Shown: in pieces, positions 1 to 12,584 of the stretch
How the letters are laid out: every line of letters starts with the position of its first letter
How positions within the stretch are numbered: the first letter of the stretch is position 1
Source: Armadillidium nasatum
Lineage: Eukaryota > Arthropoda > Malacostraca > Isopoda > Armadillidiidae
Length of the DNA stretch: 23,961 bases
Assembly: GCA_009176605.1 (NCBI GenBank)
Contig: SEYY01003587.1
Location: 1-23,961 of the forward strand
Direction of reading: 5' to 3'
Program-made: the position numbers and the translations under genes
The notes under the pieces: generated by a model
Seen by the model: only the letters and a program-made list of their open reading frames with translations
Told to the model about the DNA's origin: nothing
Databases searched by the model: none

Positions 1-44
<44 letters not shown>
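1..44. repeat. (AT)n microsatellite
   Basis: Alternating AT from the window edge, so its left end is not seen. It abuts the A-rich tail of the SINE-like sequence that follows. Confidence 0.95.
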
Positions 45-49
<5 letters not shown>

Positions 50-276
50 TGTTTATTTTGTATTTATTTATTTATTTTTTATTTTTGGGGGGTTAAGCGG
101 GGGTTGGGGGTCCCCAGCTGGCCTCACCCCTCCTTGGGACCTTATAACACTACGGATACCTTGTTGCATAGCCCCAGGGTCATGGGTAAACTGGAGTCTC
201 TCTGGGACCCTACCCATGTTCGCCAGAAGTTTTTTTTCTCGCGCTGCAATTTGTTCCCAGAAGTGGACTTGAACCG
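45..276 (-). mobile_element. Probable tRNA-derived SINE remnant, 5' truncated
   Basis: Read on the minus strand, 275-265 is GGTTCAAGTCC, which fits the RNA polymerase III B-box consensus (GGTTCRANTCC). A body of about 165 bp follows, then an A-rich tail built of AAAT units (about 85 down to 45). B box, unrelated body and A-rich tail in that order is the layout of a tRNA-derived SINE. The A box would lie at plus-strand positions above 280 and is missing; the 619-bp (AT)n array begins three bases past the B box. No protein is supported: the long open frames across this region are only the AT array read as Ile-Tyr. Alternative: a chance B-box match in another repeat. Confidence 0.42.

Positions 277-1724
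<1,448 letters not shown>

Positions 1725-1807
<83 letters not shown>
1725..1807. repeat. (TAA)n microsatellite
   Basis: Uninterrupted TAA trinucleotides between LINE copy 0 and the unassigned part of duplication unit 1. Confidence 0.95.
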
Positions 1808-2378
1808 TAAGTTAGAAGTAACATTTGGTCAATAGTGAATGAAAATTTCGTCGCAGTCGAATCAGAAGAAGAATAGTTCTTTGCATGGTTCTAAGGGCTG
1901 GGAACCCTTTTGAACCAGGTTTTATTCCCTTGTACGATTGCAGGAATGTTAAATTTCTGCAATCGACACCACCCTGAATCATGCGGGATACGGTGCATTG
2001 TATTAAAAAAAAAAAATAAATAATAATAATAATTTTTTAAAAAGCTGAAATCGAATTTTTTTTTATTAATAATTTAATTATTATTACTTTTTAAAATAAT
2101 AATGACAGTAATAAGAATTATAATGATAATACCTAAATACAACTGTATAAGAATTAGGAAAATCTTAAACCAAAGGAGGAGCAGGAGCTGTAGCCGGAGC
2201 CACTCAAATCAATTTCTTTGGAGCTGGAGCCAGAGCCGGAGCAGCATGTGGCAATGGCTCTGGAGCTGGGGTCAGAGCTAGAATAAATATTATTACTTTA
2301 CTATTATTATTATTATTATAAATACAAGAGCGAAAAACACTATAAAGAGCAAGCAACTGGGATAGTGTGAAGAAGTTC

Positions 2379-2491
<113 letters not shown>

Positions 2492-2566
2492 TTGAGACGA
2501 CAACACCAAAATAATCTCACCCAAATCGGCAAGAATGTAGTCAAAAAGTTGAAGACGAGAAGCAAC

Positions 2567-2643
<77 letters not shown>
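2567..2643. repeat. (TAA)n microsatellite in duplication unit 2
   Basis: Counterpart of the array at 1725-1807. Confidence 0.95.
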
Positions 2644-3214
2644 TTAAGTTAAGTAACATTTGGTCAATAGTGAATGAAAATTTCGTCGCAGTCGAATCAG
2701 AAGAAGAATAGTTCTTTGCATGGTTCTAAGGGCTGGGAACCCTTTTGAACCAGGTTTTATTCCCTTGTACGATTGCAGGAATGTTAAATTTCTGCAATCG
2801 ACACCACCCTGAATCATGCGGGATACGGTGCATTGTATTAAAAAAAATAAATAAATAATAATAATAATTTTTTTAAAAAGCTGAAATCGAATTTTTTTTT
2901 ATTAATAATTTAATTATTATTACTTTTTAAAATAATAATGACAGTAATAAGAATTATAATGATAATACCTAAATACAACTGTATAAGAATTAGGAAAATC
3001 TTAAACCAAAGGAGGAGCAGGAGCTGTAGCCGGAGCCACTCAAATCAATTTCTTTGGAGCTGGAGCCAGAGCCGGAGCAGCATGTGGCAATGGCTCTGGA
3101 GCTGGGGTCAGAGCTAGAATAAATATTATTACTTTACTATTATTATTATTATTATAAATACAAGAGCGAAAAACACTATAAAGAGCAAGCAACTGGGATA
3201 GTGTGAAGAAGTTC

Positions 3215-3324
<110 letters not shown>

Positions 3325-3344
3325 GGTGTGTGTTTAAAGATTAA

Positions 3345-3435
3345 TTTAAGCTTCTATAAGCACTCATCGATGATTTATTTTTTTTCGTCATATCGAGTTT
3401 AAATTATTGTTTATGAGTAATAATTATTTAAGTTT
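3345..3435. repeat. Intronic block homologous to 11875-11965
   Basis: Shares TATAA.CA.TCA, then GTCA...GAG(C).TTAAATTAT.GTTTATGAG in the same order and spacing with the intron upstream of exon D. This supports segmental duplication inside the gene. The remaining bases up to the RT fragment show nothing recognisable. Confidence 0.5.
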
Positions 3436-3489
3436 TTTAGTTTTGTTATTTTATGTTAATGAACATAATTTAGCAGGATTAATTTTAAG

Positions 3490-3715
3490 TCCTTTCTTTG
3501 GCACACATTCAAACTCACGCACCAATCATGTTCTTTTACACTTGAATCTGATACCACCACAGTATTGTGATCATATAGTAGAACGCTAATCTGTCAATTG
3601 CCCTCACGTAGATACATAGCTCCTTTTCCAGTTCTATCAATATCCTTCACTACATTATCCCTAAAAACATTAAATAACCATGGAGACGTTCCAGAACCCA
3701 GTTTCTGACCTATTT
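3490..3715 (-). pseudogene. Decayed reverse-transcriptase fragment of a second LINE type
   Basis: The minus strand from about 3715 reads a stretch containing SPWLFNVFRDNVVKDIDR, then, after a stop, a stretch ending LLYDHNTVVVSDS and CVSLNVC. This matches the region around the RT active site of a widespread metazoan LINE group in which the motif is SPWLFNVYMD...LLFADDTALVADS. The catalytic FADD is replaced by YDHN, so it is inactive. It is clearly unlike LINE1, LINE2 and LINE3, which read SPTLFLLFINDL and SYADD. It lies in the intron upstream of exon A. Confidence 0.6.
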
Positions 3716-3784
3716 TAAATTTAAAGAATTCATATTCCCTTCTCGTAATTTAATTATTTTTAATTTATGTATAAATATTTTTAG

Positions 3785-3910
3785 AGAATCAAGTTAATTC
3801 ACCTGCGGATGTTGCCACAAGCGCTGAGCCAACTATTTCCCAAGATTGTTTGAACAGTGAAAAACAACAAGAAATCGGAAAGACATTGAAATTCTTAGAA
3901 GGAATTGAAG
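3785..3910 (+). CDS. Exon A of a tyrosine-recombinase-like gene (partial, internal)
   Basis: The acceptor is ATATTTTTAG at 3775-3784 and the donor GTGAGACACA from 3911. The exon is 126 nt and phase 1 at both ends: it opens with two bases that complete a split Glu codon (G|AG) and closes with the first base of the next one. The frame is open throughout and gives 42 residues that are polar and have no recognised domain. It aligns with exon C: E.Q(V/I).S, TSA at the same position, and SE..QE(I/M)..T. An (AT)n array starts 42 bp into the following intron. Upstream exons and the start codon are outside the window or not recognised. No transcript evidence is available, so the exon is inferred from splice signals, phase and the paralogous exon. 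Confidence 0.6.
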
Positions 3911-3948
3911 GTGAGACACAACTTTCTTCCTGTGCTATTGATTCTCTC

Positions 3949-4095
<147 letters not shown>

Positions 4096-4197
4096 TTGAA
4101 ATTGGGAGTGAAGAAGTGTTTTTGTTATGTCTTCACGGTTTTATTTCTTGTTTGTGTTTTTTTTGTTTTTTTTAAGAAGTTTTAACTAATCATTTTA

Positions 4198-4298
4198 AAT
4201 TTTAAATTTTAAATTTTACATTTGAATTGTTTGTTTGTCTGATTGTTTGTTTGTTTGGTTGCTTGTTTGTTTATTTGTTTGCTTGTTTGTTTGTTATA
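4198..4298. repeat. AAATTTT and (TTTG)n-type simple repeat tract
   Basis: Three AAATTTT repeats followed by imperfect TTTG units with C substitutions. A similar TTTG-rich tract precedes LINE2 (8300-8515), and both tracts are followed by plus-strand LINE2-type sequence. Confidence 0.75.
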
Positions 4299-4304
4299 AT
4301 TGTG

Positions 4305-4489
4305 ATCTTATTTGCTCTGATGGATCTGTTGCTAACACCCCAAATGAAAAGGCTAATCTCATCGGCCTCCTGTTCTCTTATAATTCAACCCTGGACGATT
4401 CCGACAATTCTCCTCCTATTCCTTCTACTCTCAGATGTCCCATGCCTTTACCTGTGATTACATTTGATTATGTGCATGGGCTTCTGAAG
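4305..4489 (+). mobile_element. LINE2-type fragment, plus-strand arm of a fold-back
   Basis: Aligns with LINE2 at about 9703-9885. It encodes the linker just before the RT domain (residues resembling SDGSVAN, EKAN, LLFS, NSTLDDS, then VHGLLK in a shifted frame). It is short and frameshifted, so non-functional. Its first 95 bp are the inverted complement of 4502-4597. Confidence 0.75.
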
Positions 4490-4499
4490 TATTTGATCA

Positions 4500-4675
4500 T
4501 TGCCTGAGTCGTCCAGGGTTGAATTAGATAAGAATAGGAGGCCAAAGAGATTATTAGCCTTTTCAGTTGGAGTGTTAGCAAAAGAGCAATCAGAGCGAAT
4601 AAGAGGAGGTAAGGAAGTTTTAGAGAAGTTATTTGAGATGTTTTTTGGCAAGAGGCCAGAAAGATTTATCAGTAC
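4500..4675 (-). mobile_element. LINE2-type fragment, minus-strand arm of a fold-back
   Basis: On the minus strand it reads [18 protein letters not shown] sequence, then LIRSDC, TEKAN and NSTLDDSGN, matching LINE2 at about 9640-9805. It overlaps the same LINE interval as the plus-strand fragment at 4305-4489 but is inverted. The outer end is bounded by an (AT)n array. Confidence 0.75.
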
Positions 4676-4678
4676 ATA

Positions 4679-4780
<102 letters not shown>

Positions 4781-4805
4781 ATTTTATTTCTCCTCTGGTG
4801 GGCAA

Positions 4806-4818
4806 AGGCCAAAGGCCT
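4806..4818 (-). other. 3'-UTR hairpin of LINE1
   Basis: AGGCC-TTT-GGCCT on the minus strand: a perfect 5-bp stem with a three-base loop, about 50 bp downstream of the ORF2 stop. LINE2 and LINE3 have a comparable TTT- or TCT-loop hairpin near their 3' ends. Confidence 0.55.
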
Positions 4819-4865
4819 ACCAATGTTCCACCAGAGTTGGGAGGAAAGTCGGAAACATGGTCAAA

Positions 4866-7358
4866 TTAAAGGCCGACATGACCTGATACACGGCGTTTAA
4901 AGGTGCATAAGTCATAGGAAGTTGGGAAAATAGATGAAGGAAGTGTGTTCCAGACTTTACCAGTAGAGTACATGTAAGATTGAGCATAGCGGTTAAGTCT
5001 GGGGTCAGAGAGTTGGACAGAGAAAGGATGAGACTGTGTAGAAAGTCGAGTCGCACGAGCCCTTCTCAGTGGAGGAGGTATGCGACGAGAGAGTTCAGAA
5101 GAGCAGTGTCCATTGTAATAGCGATAGTATAGAGAGAGTGACGCAACATTTCGACGGGCAGAAAGAGATTGGAGTGAATTAGTGAGAGCAGGAGAATTGA
5201 TAAGGCGAAAAGCTCTAGACTCCACCTTTTCCAGGAGAGGTGTGTGTGTGGAACCACCCCAGATGTGTGACGCATACTCCATACAGGGACGAACAACACC
5301 CCTATACAGAGCAAGCAACTGGGGTGGTGTGAAGAAATATTGAAGGCGCCTCAGAACACCCAACCTCTTAGAAGCTTGTTTAGAAAGAGAGGTAATGTGA
5401 TCTTTCCAAGAAAGATCACGAGAAAAAGAAACACCGAGAATATTAAGGAGAGATGAAGGTTTGAGTTGCGTGTTTTCGAAGAAGATATCGTAGTTGTGTG
5501 GAAGATTGTGTCGAGTAGAGAGATGGAGGAATTGAGTTTTTGAGGCATTGAAAACAACCATGTTTTCTCTGCCCCAATTTGAAATGAGAGATAGATCAGA
5601 GGTTAGTTGCTCCAAGGCCACCCTCCTTGCCTCTATTAACTGTTGCTGGGAGGGGCGTCTTTCAAAAGGAAAAGAGTAATGAAGGGTGGAGTCATCAGCA
5701 TAGGAGTGGATAGGAGATGAAGTAATAGAGAGAAGGTCATTAATGAAAAGCAGAAAAAGTGTTGGGGATAGGACAGATCCTTGAGGAACACCACTATTAA
5801 TAGATTTATAGGATGAACGGTGGCCGTCTACAACAGCTGCTATAGAACGACCGGAAAGGAAATCAGAGAGAAGGTCACAGAGAGAAGGATAGATTCCGAA
5901 AGAGGGAAGTTTAGGAAATCAAAGCTTTGTGCCAGACTCTATCGAAAGCTTTCGATATGTCCAGCGCCACAGCAAAAGATTCACCGAAATGCCGAAGAGC
6001 GGAGGACCAAGAGTCAGAGAGAAGGGAAAGAAGATCACCAGTAGAGCGTTTCTTTCGAAAGCCATACTGGCGATCTGAGATAAGATTAGAAGAATTGAGA
6101 TGTTTCCAAATCTTCCTGTTAAGGATAGATTCGAAAACTTTAGAAAGAACGGAGGTTAAAGAAATTGGACGATAGTTAGAGGGCTGAGAGGGGTCCCCCT
6201 TCTTCGGCACAGGCTGAATGAGCGCACGTTTCCAGCAAGAAGGGAAGGTTGAAGTAGAAAGACATAGACGAAATAGTTTACCAAGGCAGGGTGCAAGCTC
6301 GGAAGCACAAGTTTTGAGAACCACAGGAGGAATACCATCAGGACCGTACGCCTTCTTAGTGTTAAGCTCAGAGAGAGCAGAAGTGACGTCTTTAGAAGAA
6401 ATTACAATTTTAGGCATAAATGAGTTAGAGGGGGTTGAAGGAGTAGGAACAGCTCCGGAATCGTCTAAGGTTGAATTTAAGGCAAAAGTTTGAGCAAAGA
6501 GTTCAGCTTTAGAGGAAGGCAAAACGGCAGTTGAACCGTCAGAAGATACTAGAGGAGGGAAAGAGGAAGAAGCAAAGTTAGAGTTGACATTTTTTGCAAA
6601 ATGCCAGAAAGGGCGAGAGGAAGAGGAGCCAGAAAGATTATTGCATTTGCGACGGAGAAAAGAGTTTTTAGTATCTCGAAGAATAGATTTTGCACGATTC
6701 CGGGATGAAATATAAGTTGCATGAGATTCTGGAGTTTGAAGACGACGGTAGTCCCTGAAGGCAGCATCCCTGCGGCGGATAGCACGAGAACAAGCAGAGT
6801 TAAACCAAGGTTTATTAGGTTTAGTTGGAAGGGAAAGAATATGGAATGTACGCCTCCATGCCAGAGAGAATCACCTCAGTTATGCGCTCTGCACACTCCG
6901 AGGGACCCCTCCCACGGAAACAGTAATCATTCCATGGAAAATCAGAAAAGTACGACCGCAAGTCAGGCCAGTTAGTGGCACCGAAATGCCAGAAACGTCT
7001 CCTCGCCGAGGGCGGGGGCCGTTCTTGCGGAAGACTTGAAGAGACAGGACAAGATACGGAGATAAGAAGATGATCGGATGAACCCAGAGGAGGAAAGAGT
7101 TTAACAGTATAAGGAGAAGGATTAGAAGTTAGAAAAAGGTCTAGAATGTTGGGTTCATCACCAAGACGGTCAGGGATACGGGTAGGGAGTTGCACCAACT
7201 GCTCAAGGTTGTTCTGGATAGAAAATTGGAAGGCGAGTTCACCAGCTGGATCTTGAGAACTAGATGAAAGCCATTGGCGGTGGTGAACATTGAAATCACC
7301 TAAAATGATGATTTCAGAGAAAGGAGAAGAAGAAAGAATGTGTTCTATTTTGGAGTTA
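4866..7358 (-). pseudogene. LINE1 ORF2 remnant: endonuclease C-terminal half plus reverse transcriptase
   Basis: Three frame segments join across two one-base frameshifts. Segment 1 (7358 to about 6822) starts inside the endonuclease: [11 protein letters not shown] near 7300, ILDLFLT, and [10 protein letters not shown] with the catalytic SDH. Segment 2 (about 6830 to 5911) carries KPWFN, the RT fingers (GPDGIPPVVLK, CWKRALIQPVPKKG, NYRPISLTSVLSKVFES), QYGFRKKRSTGD and the first catalytic Asp in DISKAFDRVWH. Segment 3 (about 5918 to 4866) has SGVPQGSVLSPTLF, HSYADDST with both Asp residues (about 5690-5715), and a C-terminus ending in HVGL. All RT catalytic Asp residues survive, so decay is slight. 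Breaks near 6822 and 5915, plus the missing endonuclease N-terminus, make it non-autonomous. Related families are known to encode an APE-type endonuclease and RT in the jockey/CR1-like lineages; exact clade not determined. Confidence 0.85.
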
Positions 7359-7486
<128 letters not shown>

Positions 7487-7522
7487 CGTTTCAATTTTTT
7501 TATAAAGAAATTAATTCGTCAG

Positions 7523-7648
7523 AAAAATATATGGAAAAGGAGAATTGGACTTTTCAACTTTTTGAAGAATGCGACATTTTTTCTCAGTTGAATGATAAAA
7601 TTGTTTCTGAGGAAAGTGTAACCAGTGAAGTTATTGTCTTCCAGCCAG
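7523..7648 (+). CDS. Exon B of the tyrosine-recombinase-like gene (internal)
   Basis: The acceptor is TTCGTCAG ending at 7522 and the donor GTTTGTGG from 7649. Length 126 nt, phase 1 at both ends, open in the same relative frame as exon A. It gives 42 residues rich in Glu, Phe and Ile with no recognised domain. Spliced to exon A it restores a Glu codon (G|AA), and spliced to exon C it does so again (G|AG). The polypyrimidine tract is weak, and an alternative acceptor (ATAAAG at 7502-7507) cannot be excluded. Intron B-C is only 250 bp. The call rests on phase and length agreement with exon A. Confidence 0.45.
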
Positions 7649-7898
7649 GTTTGTGGTTACTTTATTTAAATTGTCATCGTACTTTTATAAGTCAATAAAG
7701 AAAATATTATTATTGCGATTAATTTTCTACCTTGCATTACTATCGCCGTAGTGGTCCTAGAAATATGCCTATGCAAATCGAGAAAAAAGTTAACTGTAAA
7801 GATCATCAAATGGCTACCAATTAATTTACATATATTGTTTAATATATATTTTCATAAGTCTTTGGTTCTTTATACTAATATTTATAAAAATATTTCAG

Positions 7899-8020
7899 AG
7901 AAGCAAATTCCCTCATTTAAAAATGATAACACAAGTGCTGTGCTAAGAACCCAAGAAAGTTTCATCAGTGAAAACCCTCAAGAAATGAGAGAGACATCCC
8001 AATCATTTAAAAAACCGATA
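7899..8020 (+). CDS. Exon C of the tyrosine-recombinase-like gene, donor shifted by a lost G
   Basis: The acceptor is AATATTTCAG at 7889-7898. The exon starts with two bases completing a Glu codon, as in the other exons, and runs open. It is homologous to exon A with one codon fewer. The donor region is ATAGTGAGACAAAC, where exon A has GAAGGTGAGACACA. The two match except that one G of the expected AG|GT is missing. If splicing uses GT at 8021, the exon is 122 nt and throws exons D and E out of frame. With the extra G it would be 123 nt and phase 1 to phase 1. An (AT)n array starts about 20 bp into the next intron. The exon is likely real by homology; this copy may be damaged. Confidence 0.55.
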
Positions 8021-8037
8021 GTGAGACAAACATTATA

Positions 8038-8167
<130 letters not shown>

Positions 8168-8254
8168 AGTGATTGATAAAATTTAAGATAAGTTTTTAGG
8201 GAAAATTTTGTTTTAAACAGAAATAGTTTTTAAGTTATATAGTTCCATAATTGA

Positions 8255-8480
8255 TTTTAACGTTTTAATATTTGTTTTTAACATAAGTATTATTTAGGTT
8301 TTTATTTTGTTTTGTTTGTCTCTTTGTTTGTCTGACCGTTTGCCCGTGTGATTGTTTGTGTTTGTGTTTTTAACGTTTTAATATTTGTTTTTAACATAAG
8401 CATTTTCAGTTTTTATTTTGTTTTGTTTGTCTCTTCGTTAGTCTGTCTATTTGCTCGTGTGATTGTTTGTGTTTGTCAGT
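8255..8480. repeat. Two-copy direct tandem repeat, period about 113 bp
   Basis: TTTTAACGTTTTAATATTTGTTTTTAACATAAG-type sequence begins at about 8255 and again at about 8368. Each copy continues into TTTTATTTTGTTTTGTTTGTCTCTT and GTGTGATTGTTTGTGTTTG. The copies differ by scattered substitutions. The tract is TTTG-rich and lies immediately upstream of LINE2; it could be host sequence or LINE2 5' UTR. Confidence 0.8.
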
Positions 8481-8532
8481 TTGCTAGATTGGCTGTTTGT
8501 TTGTCTGTTTTGAACGCAAGTGTTTGTGAAGA

Positions 8533-11376
8533 ATGGCTGGTGTGCGCAGACGTGGGTTCTCTGTACACTTCACCAACATCCGTGGCTTACGCTCTAACTT
8601 AGCTTCTGTGGAATACCATCTCTAATTCTCATCCTTAACCTTTTTACTCTTGTCTGAGACCCAGATATCAAAGAATTCCTCTCCTAACTTTTTTAATATA
8701 TCTAACTATAACTTATTTCATAATTTCCGTTCTAAGGGTGGAGTTTGTGCCTATGTTAACACCAACACTCCGGTAACACGTCTTGTGAATCTTGAATCTC
8801 CTAACTTCGATGTTCTGTGGCTTAAAATCTTTCTTCCTACCACTTCAATAATCTTGTGCTTCTGCTACTGTTCTCCTAATAGAACAGATTTTTCTACCTT
8901 TTTTGAGTACCTAACTACTTCTCACGAGACTGTTACATCTTCGCATCCAAATACTGAGGTCCTCTATTTAGGGGATTTCAACGTACACAACACTGAATGG
9001 CTAGGTCCCTCTCATACCGATTCAGGGGGAGAGGAGGCCGAATCATTCAGAATTCTCAACGATCTGGAGCAACTGATTAAAGAACCAACACACATTCCAG
9101 ATCGTCCCAACCAATTCTTGAACACTCTTGATTTATGCTTCACTACTTGTCCTTCTCTCTATAAATATGCTATCTTCGCACCTATTGGTAACTCCGACCA
9201 CAATCTAATTTGTCTTAATTTTCATGCTTTCTCTCCAACTGCTCCACCCTGCCCTAAGCGTATCTTCTGGCACTTTGATCGGGCTGACTGGGGGGCTTTG
9301 CGTTGCTTCTACGCTAACTATTCCTGGAGTGACTGCTTTGTCTCTGGAGACGCTTCGGTCTCTGCCGATAAGGTGGGGGCCGTAATCGTTGATGGGATGA
9401 GCAGGTTCATTCCTTCTTCAACTAAATCCTTCTCTCCTCAAAATCCATGGTTCAATCGTGCTTGTTCTCGTGCCATTCAGGCTAGAGACATTGCGTATCG
9501 ACAGTGGAAAAATTCTCCTTCTCCTATCACTCTTGCTAATTTTCATTCAGATCGGAATCGTTGCAGGGATATTCTTCGACGAGCAAAGCAGACTTTCACC
9601 AAACGAAGGTGTGCTGAGCTCCTAAATTCTCCTACTGAAAAATCTTTCTGGCCTCTTGCCAAAAACATCTCCAACAATTTCTGTAAATCTTCCTTTCCTC
9701 CTCTTATTCGCTCTGATGGTTCTGTTGCTAACTCTAAAACTGAAAAGGCTAATCTCTTCGGCCTCCTATTCTCCTCTAATTCTACCCTGGACGACTCCGG
9801 CAATCCTCCTACTTCTTCTCTCTCAGAGGTCCCATGCCTTTGCCTGTGATTTCATTTGACCAGGTGCATGGGCTTCTGAAGTCTATGAACGTTAGGAAGG
9901 CAAGCGGCCCGGATGGCATTCCTCCCCGAGTTTTAAGGGAGTGTGCCTCTGAGCTGGCTCCGTCCCTCGTTCAACTTTTCTCTCTATGCCTCAATACTAG
10001 TACTTTCCCTCAGTGTTGGAAGCGCGCAATAGTCCAACCTATCCCGAAGAAAGGTAGCCGCTCTGATCCTTCCAACTATCGCCCTATAGCTCTCACTTGT
10101 ATTCTGTCTAAGGTCTTTGAAACCCTTCTTAACTCTCACTTCTTAGATCATCTGGAATCTCATTCCCTTCTTTCTGATCATCAGTATGGCTTTCGGCGTT
10201 CGAGGTCTACTGGTGATATACTTTCCTATCTCACAGATCTATGGTCTTCTGCCCTTAGGGACCATGGGGAGACTTGCGTGGTGGCGCTTGACATATCTAA
10301 GGCGTTTGACCGGGTATGGCATGCGTCACTGCTTTCCAAGCTCCTATGGGTTTCCTCCTTCTCTTTGCTTACTTATGTCTAGTTTTCTTTCTAATCGTTC
10401 CATTTCGGCTGTTGTTGATGGAGCGACTTCTTCCTTTCCTGTCAATAGTGGTGTTCCTCAGGGTTCTGTCTTGTCTCCTACTCTATTCTTACTTTTCATT
10501 AATGATCTTCTCAGCTGTTCATCTAACCCTATACATTCATATGCCGATGACTCAACCCTCCATTCTTCTACTCATTTCAAATCTGCTCCTTCCTTTGCAT
10601 CTAGAGTTGCTTCTCGTCTACATCTTTCCGATTCCATTCTTGCAGATCTGGATAGAATTTCCCAGTGGGGTCGTCTCAACCTTGTGAAATTCAACTCTTT
10701 AAAAACTCAACTTCTAGAAATCTCTCTCTCAAAGACACCTAACTTTTCTATTTCTTTCGATGGTTCTCCCGTCTCTCCTGTTGACAATATAAACATCCTT
10801 GGCCTTCACATAAATAAAAAAATGCCTTGGAAACCTCATATCACAATGGTTGCTAGGGCGACCTCAAAGAAGCTGGGAGTTCTGTTTAGACTGCGAGAAT
10901 TTTTTTCTTCCTCGCAGTTACTCCAATTATACAAGGGTCTCATCCGCCCTTGTATGGAGTACTGCTCTCATATCTGGGGTGGCTCAGGTTTCACCCGTCT
11001 TTTGGATAGGGTTGAGTCAAAGGCTAAAAGACTTATAAACTGTTCCACTCTTTCTAATTCTCTTGATTCTTTATCTTTGCGACGTGATGTTGGTGCCTTG
11101 TCACTTTTCTATAGGTACTACAGTGGCAAATGCTCGAGGGAACTATCCACCCGTGTACCTCCACCTTTACGGCTTCCTCGCAGCACAAGGGGTGCAATGT
11201 CCGCGCATCAATTTTGCGTGGACATAGGCAACTCCAGACTTGTTCGCTGTGGTGCCTCTTTCTTTCCTGCTACCTCTGTCTTGTGGAACTCTCTTCCATC
11301 TTCTGTATTTCCCTCTGCATTTAATCTCAATTTCTTTAAAGCTCGCGTCTGCGCCCACCTGAGAAATTTGCGTTAG
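8533..11376 (+). pseudogene. LINE2 ORF2: APE-type endonuclease plus reverse transcriptase, three lesions
   Basis: From ATG at 8533, about 947 codons to the stop after HLRNLR. Endonuclease motifs in order are NIRGLRSN, SETQ, YCSPNRTDF, YLGDFNVHNTEWL, LDLCFT and GNSDHNLICL. RT motifs are GPDGIPPRVLRE, CWKRAIVQPIPKKG, NYRPIALTCILSKVFE, QYGFRRSRSTGD, DISKAFDRVWH, SGVPQGSVLSPTLF and HSYADDST (catalytic pair about 10540-10552). There is no RNase H. Lesions are a TAA at 8623, which looks like a small deletion followed by a compensating base because the frame recovers within about 12 codons, a frameshift near 9830, and a second frameshift near 10345 that restores the first frame. Catalytic residues are all present, so the copy is young. 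The protein would nick target DNA and reverse-transcribe its own RNA there (family knowledge). The start is chosen because it lies just upstream of the first endonuclease motif. Confidence 0.88.
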
Positions 11377-11464
11377 GTGGGTACTGTAGGGGTGGTTTTT
11401 ATTTTCTGGATTTTGTACTCTATTTACTTTCATTTTTATTCTTTTAACACCCCCTCCTTGAATA

Positions 11465-11475
11465 GGGCTTTGCCC
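11465..11475 (+). other. 3'-UTR hairpin of LINE2
   Basis: GGGC-TTT-GCCC followed by GTGAGTGGTGG. The same element occurs in LINE3 (17466-17476 on the minus strand, TCT loop), and a degraded form occurs in LINE copy 0 (917-927). Confidence 0.6.
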
Positions 11476-11496
11476 GTGAGTGGTGGTGATGTGTAA

Positions 11497-12179
<683 letters not shown>

Positions 12180-12293
12180 AAAAAGATGCAGAAGTGAAAG
12201 AAGTTGTTGTCATCAAAGTTTCGACAGGGAACTTAAAACAACCAAATCTTCAAATTTCACAATTACCCTTCGAAAATAATGCAATTTCTATTG
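12180..12293 (+). CDS. Exon D of the tyrosine-recombinase-like gene
   Basis: The acceptor TCATAATTTCAG ends at 12179 and the donor GTGAGCAAAG starts at 12294. Length 114 nt, phase 1 at both ends, again completing a split Glu codon (G|AA) at its start. The 38 residues begin EKDAEVKEVVV and contain NLQISQLPFENN; no domain is recognised. Joined to exon E it reads I-E-S-Y in frame. The frame also stays open through the intron to TAA at 12452, so an alternative, retained-intron terminus is possible but would lose the recombinase domain. Confidence 0.6.
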
Positions 12294-12584
12294 GTGAGCA
12301 AAGTTTTTTTTTAAAAATGTTTAGAAAAAGTAAACTGGTTCCTTTCCCAGCTTTGCTTAGAAAATCTATGTTTGGAGAAATTATGCGTGTTTTTCAGTTG
12401 GGAGAAACTGTTATTGAGAATTACGCTGTCACATTTAAAGATAATATAAGATAATCATAATTATGTTAACGCAGTTGAAAGTCGAAGGTTTAAAGAAAGA
12501 GTAGTAATTATATATATAATTGGGAGAGCATACGCCCCTCTCTCTAGTTACTCTAATGGTAGTAATTGTTTATTATAATTTCAG

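Noticed and set aside
2176..2280. Pro-Ala-rich minus-strand peptide in the duplicated unit
   Set aside because: Encoded by an imperfect GGAGCTGGAGCC repeat joined to trinucleotide and dinucleotide arrays; no independent coding evidence.
6218..6493. Plus-strand open frames across LINE1
   Set aside because: Antisense shadows of the minus-strand LINE1 ORF2, whose conserved RT motifs decide the strand.
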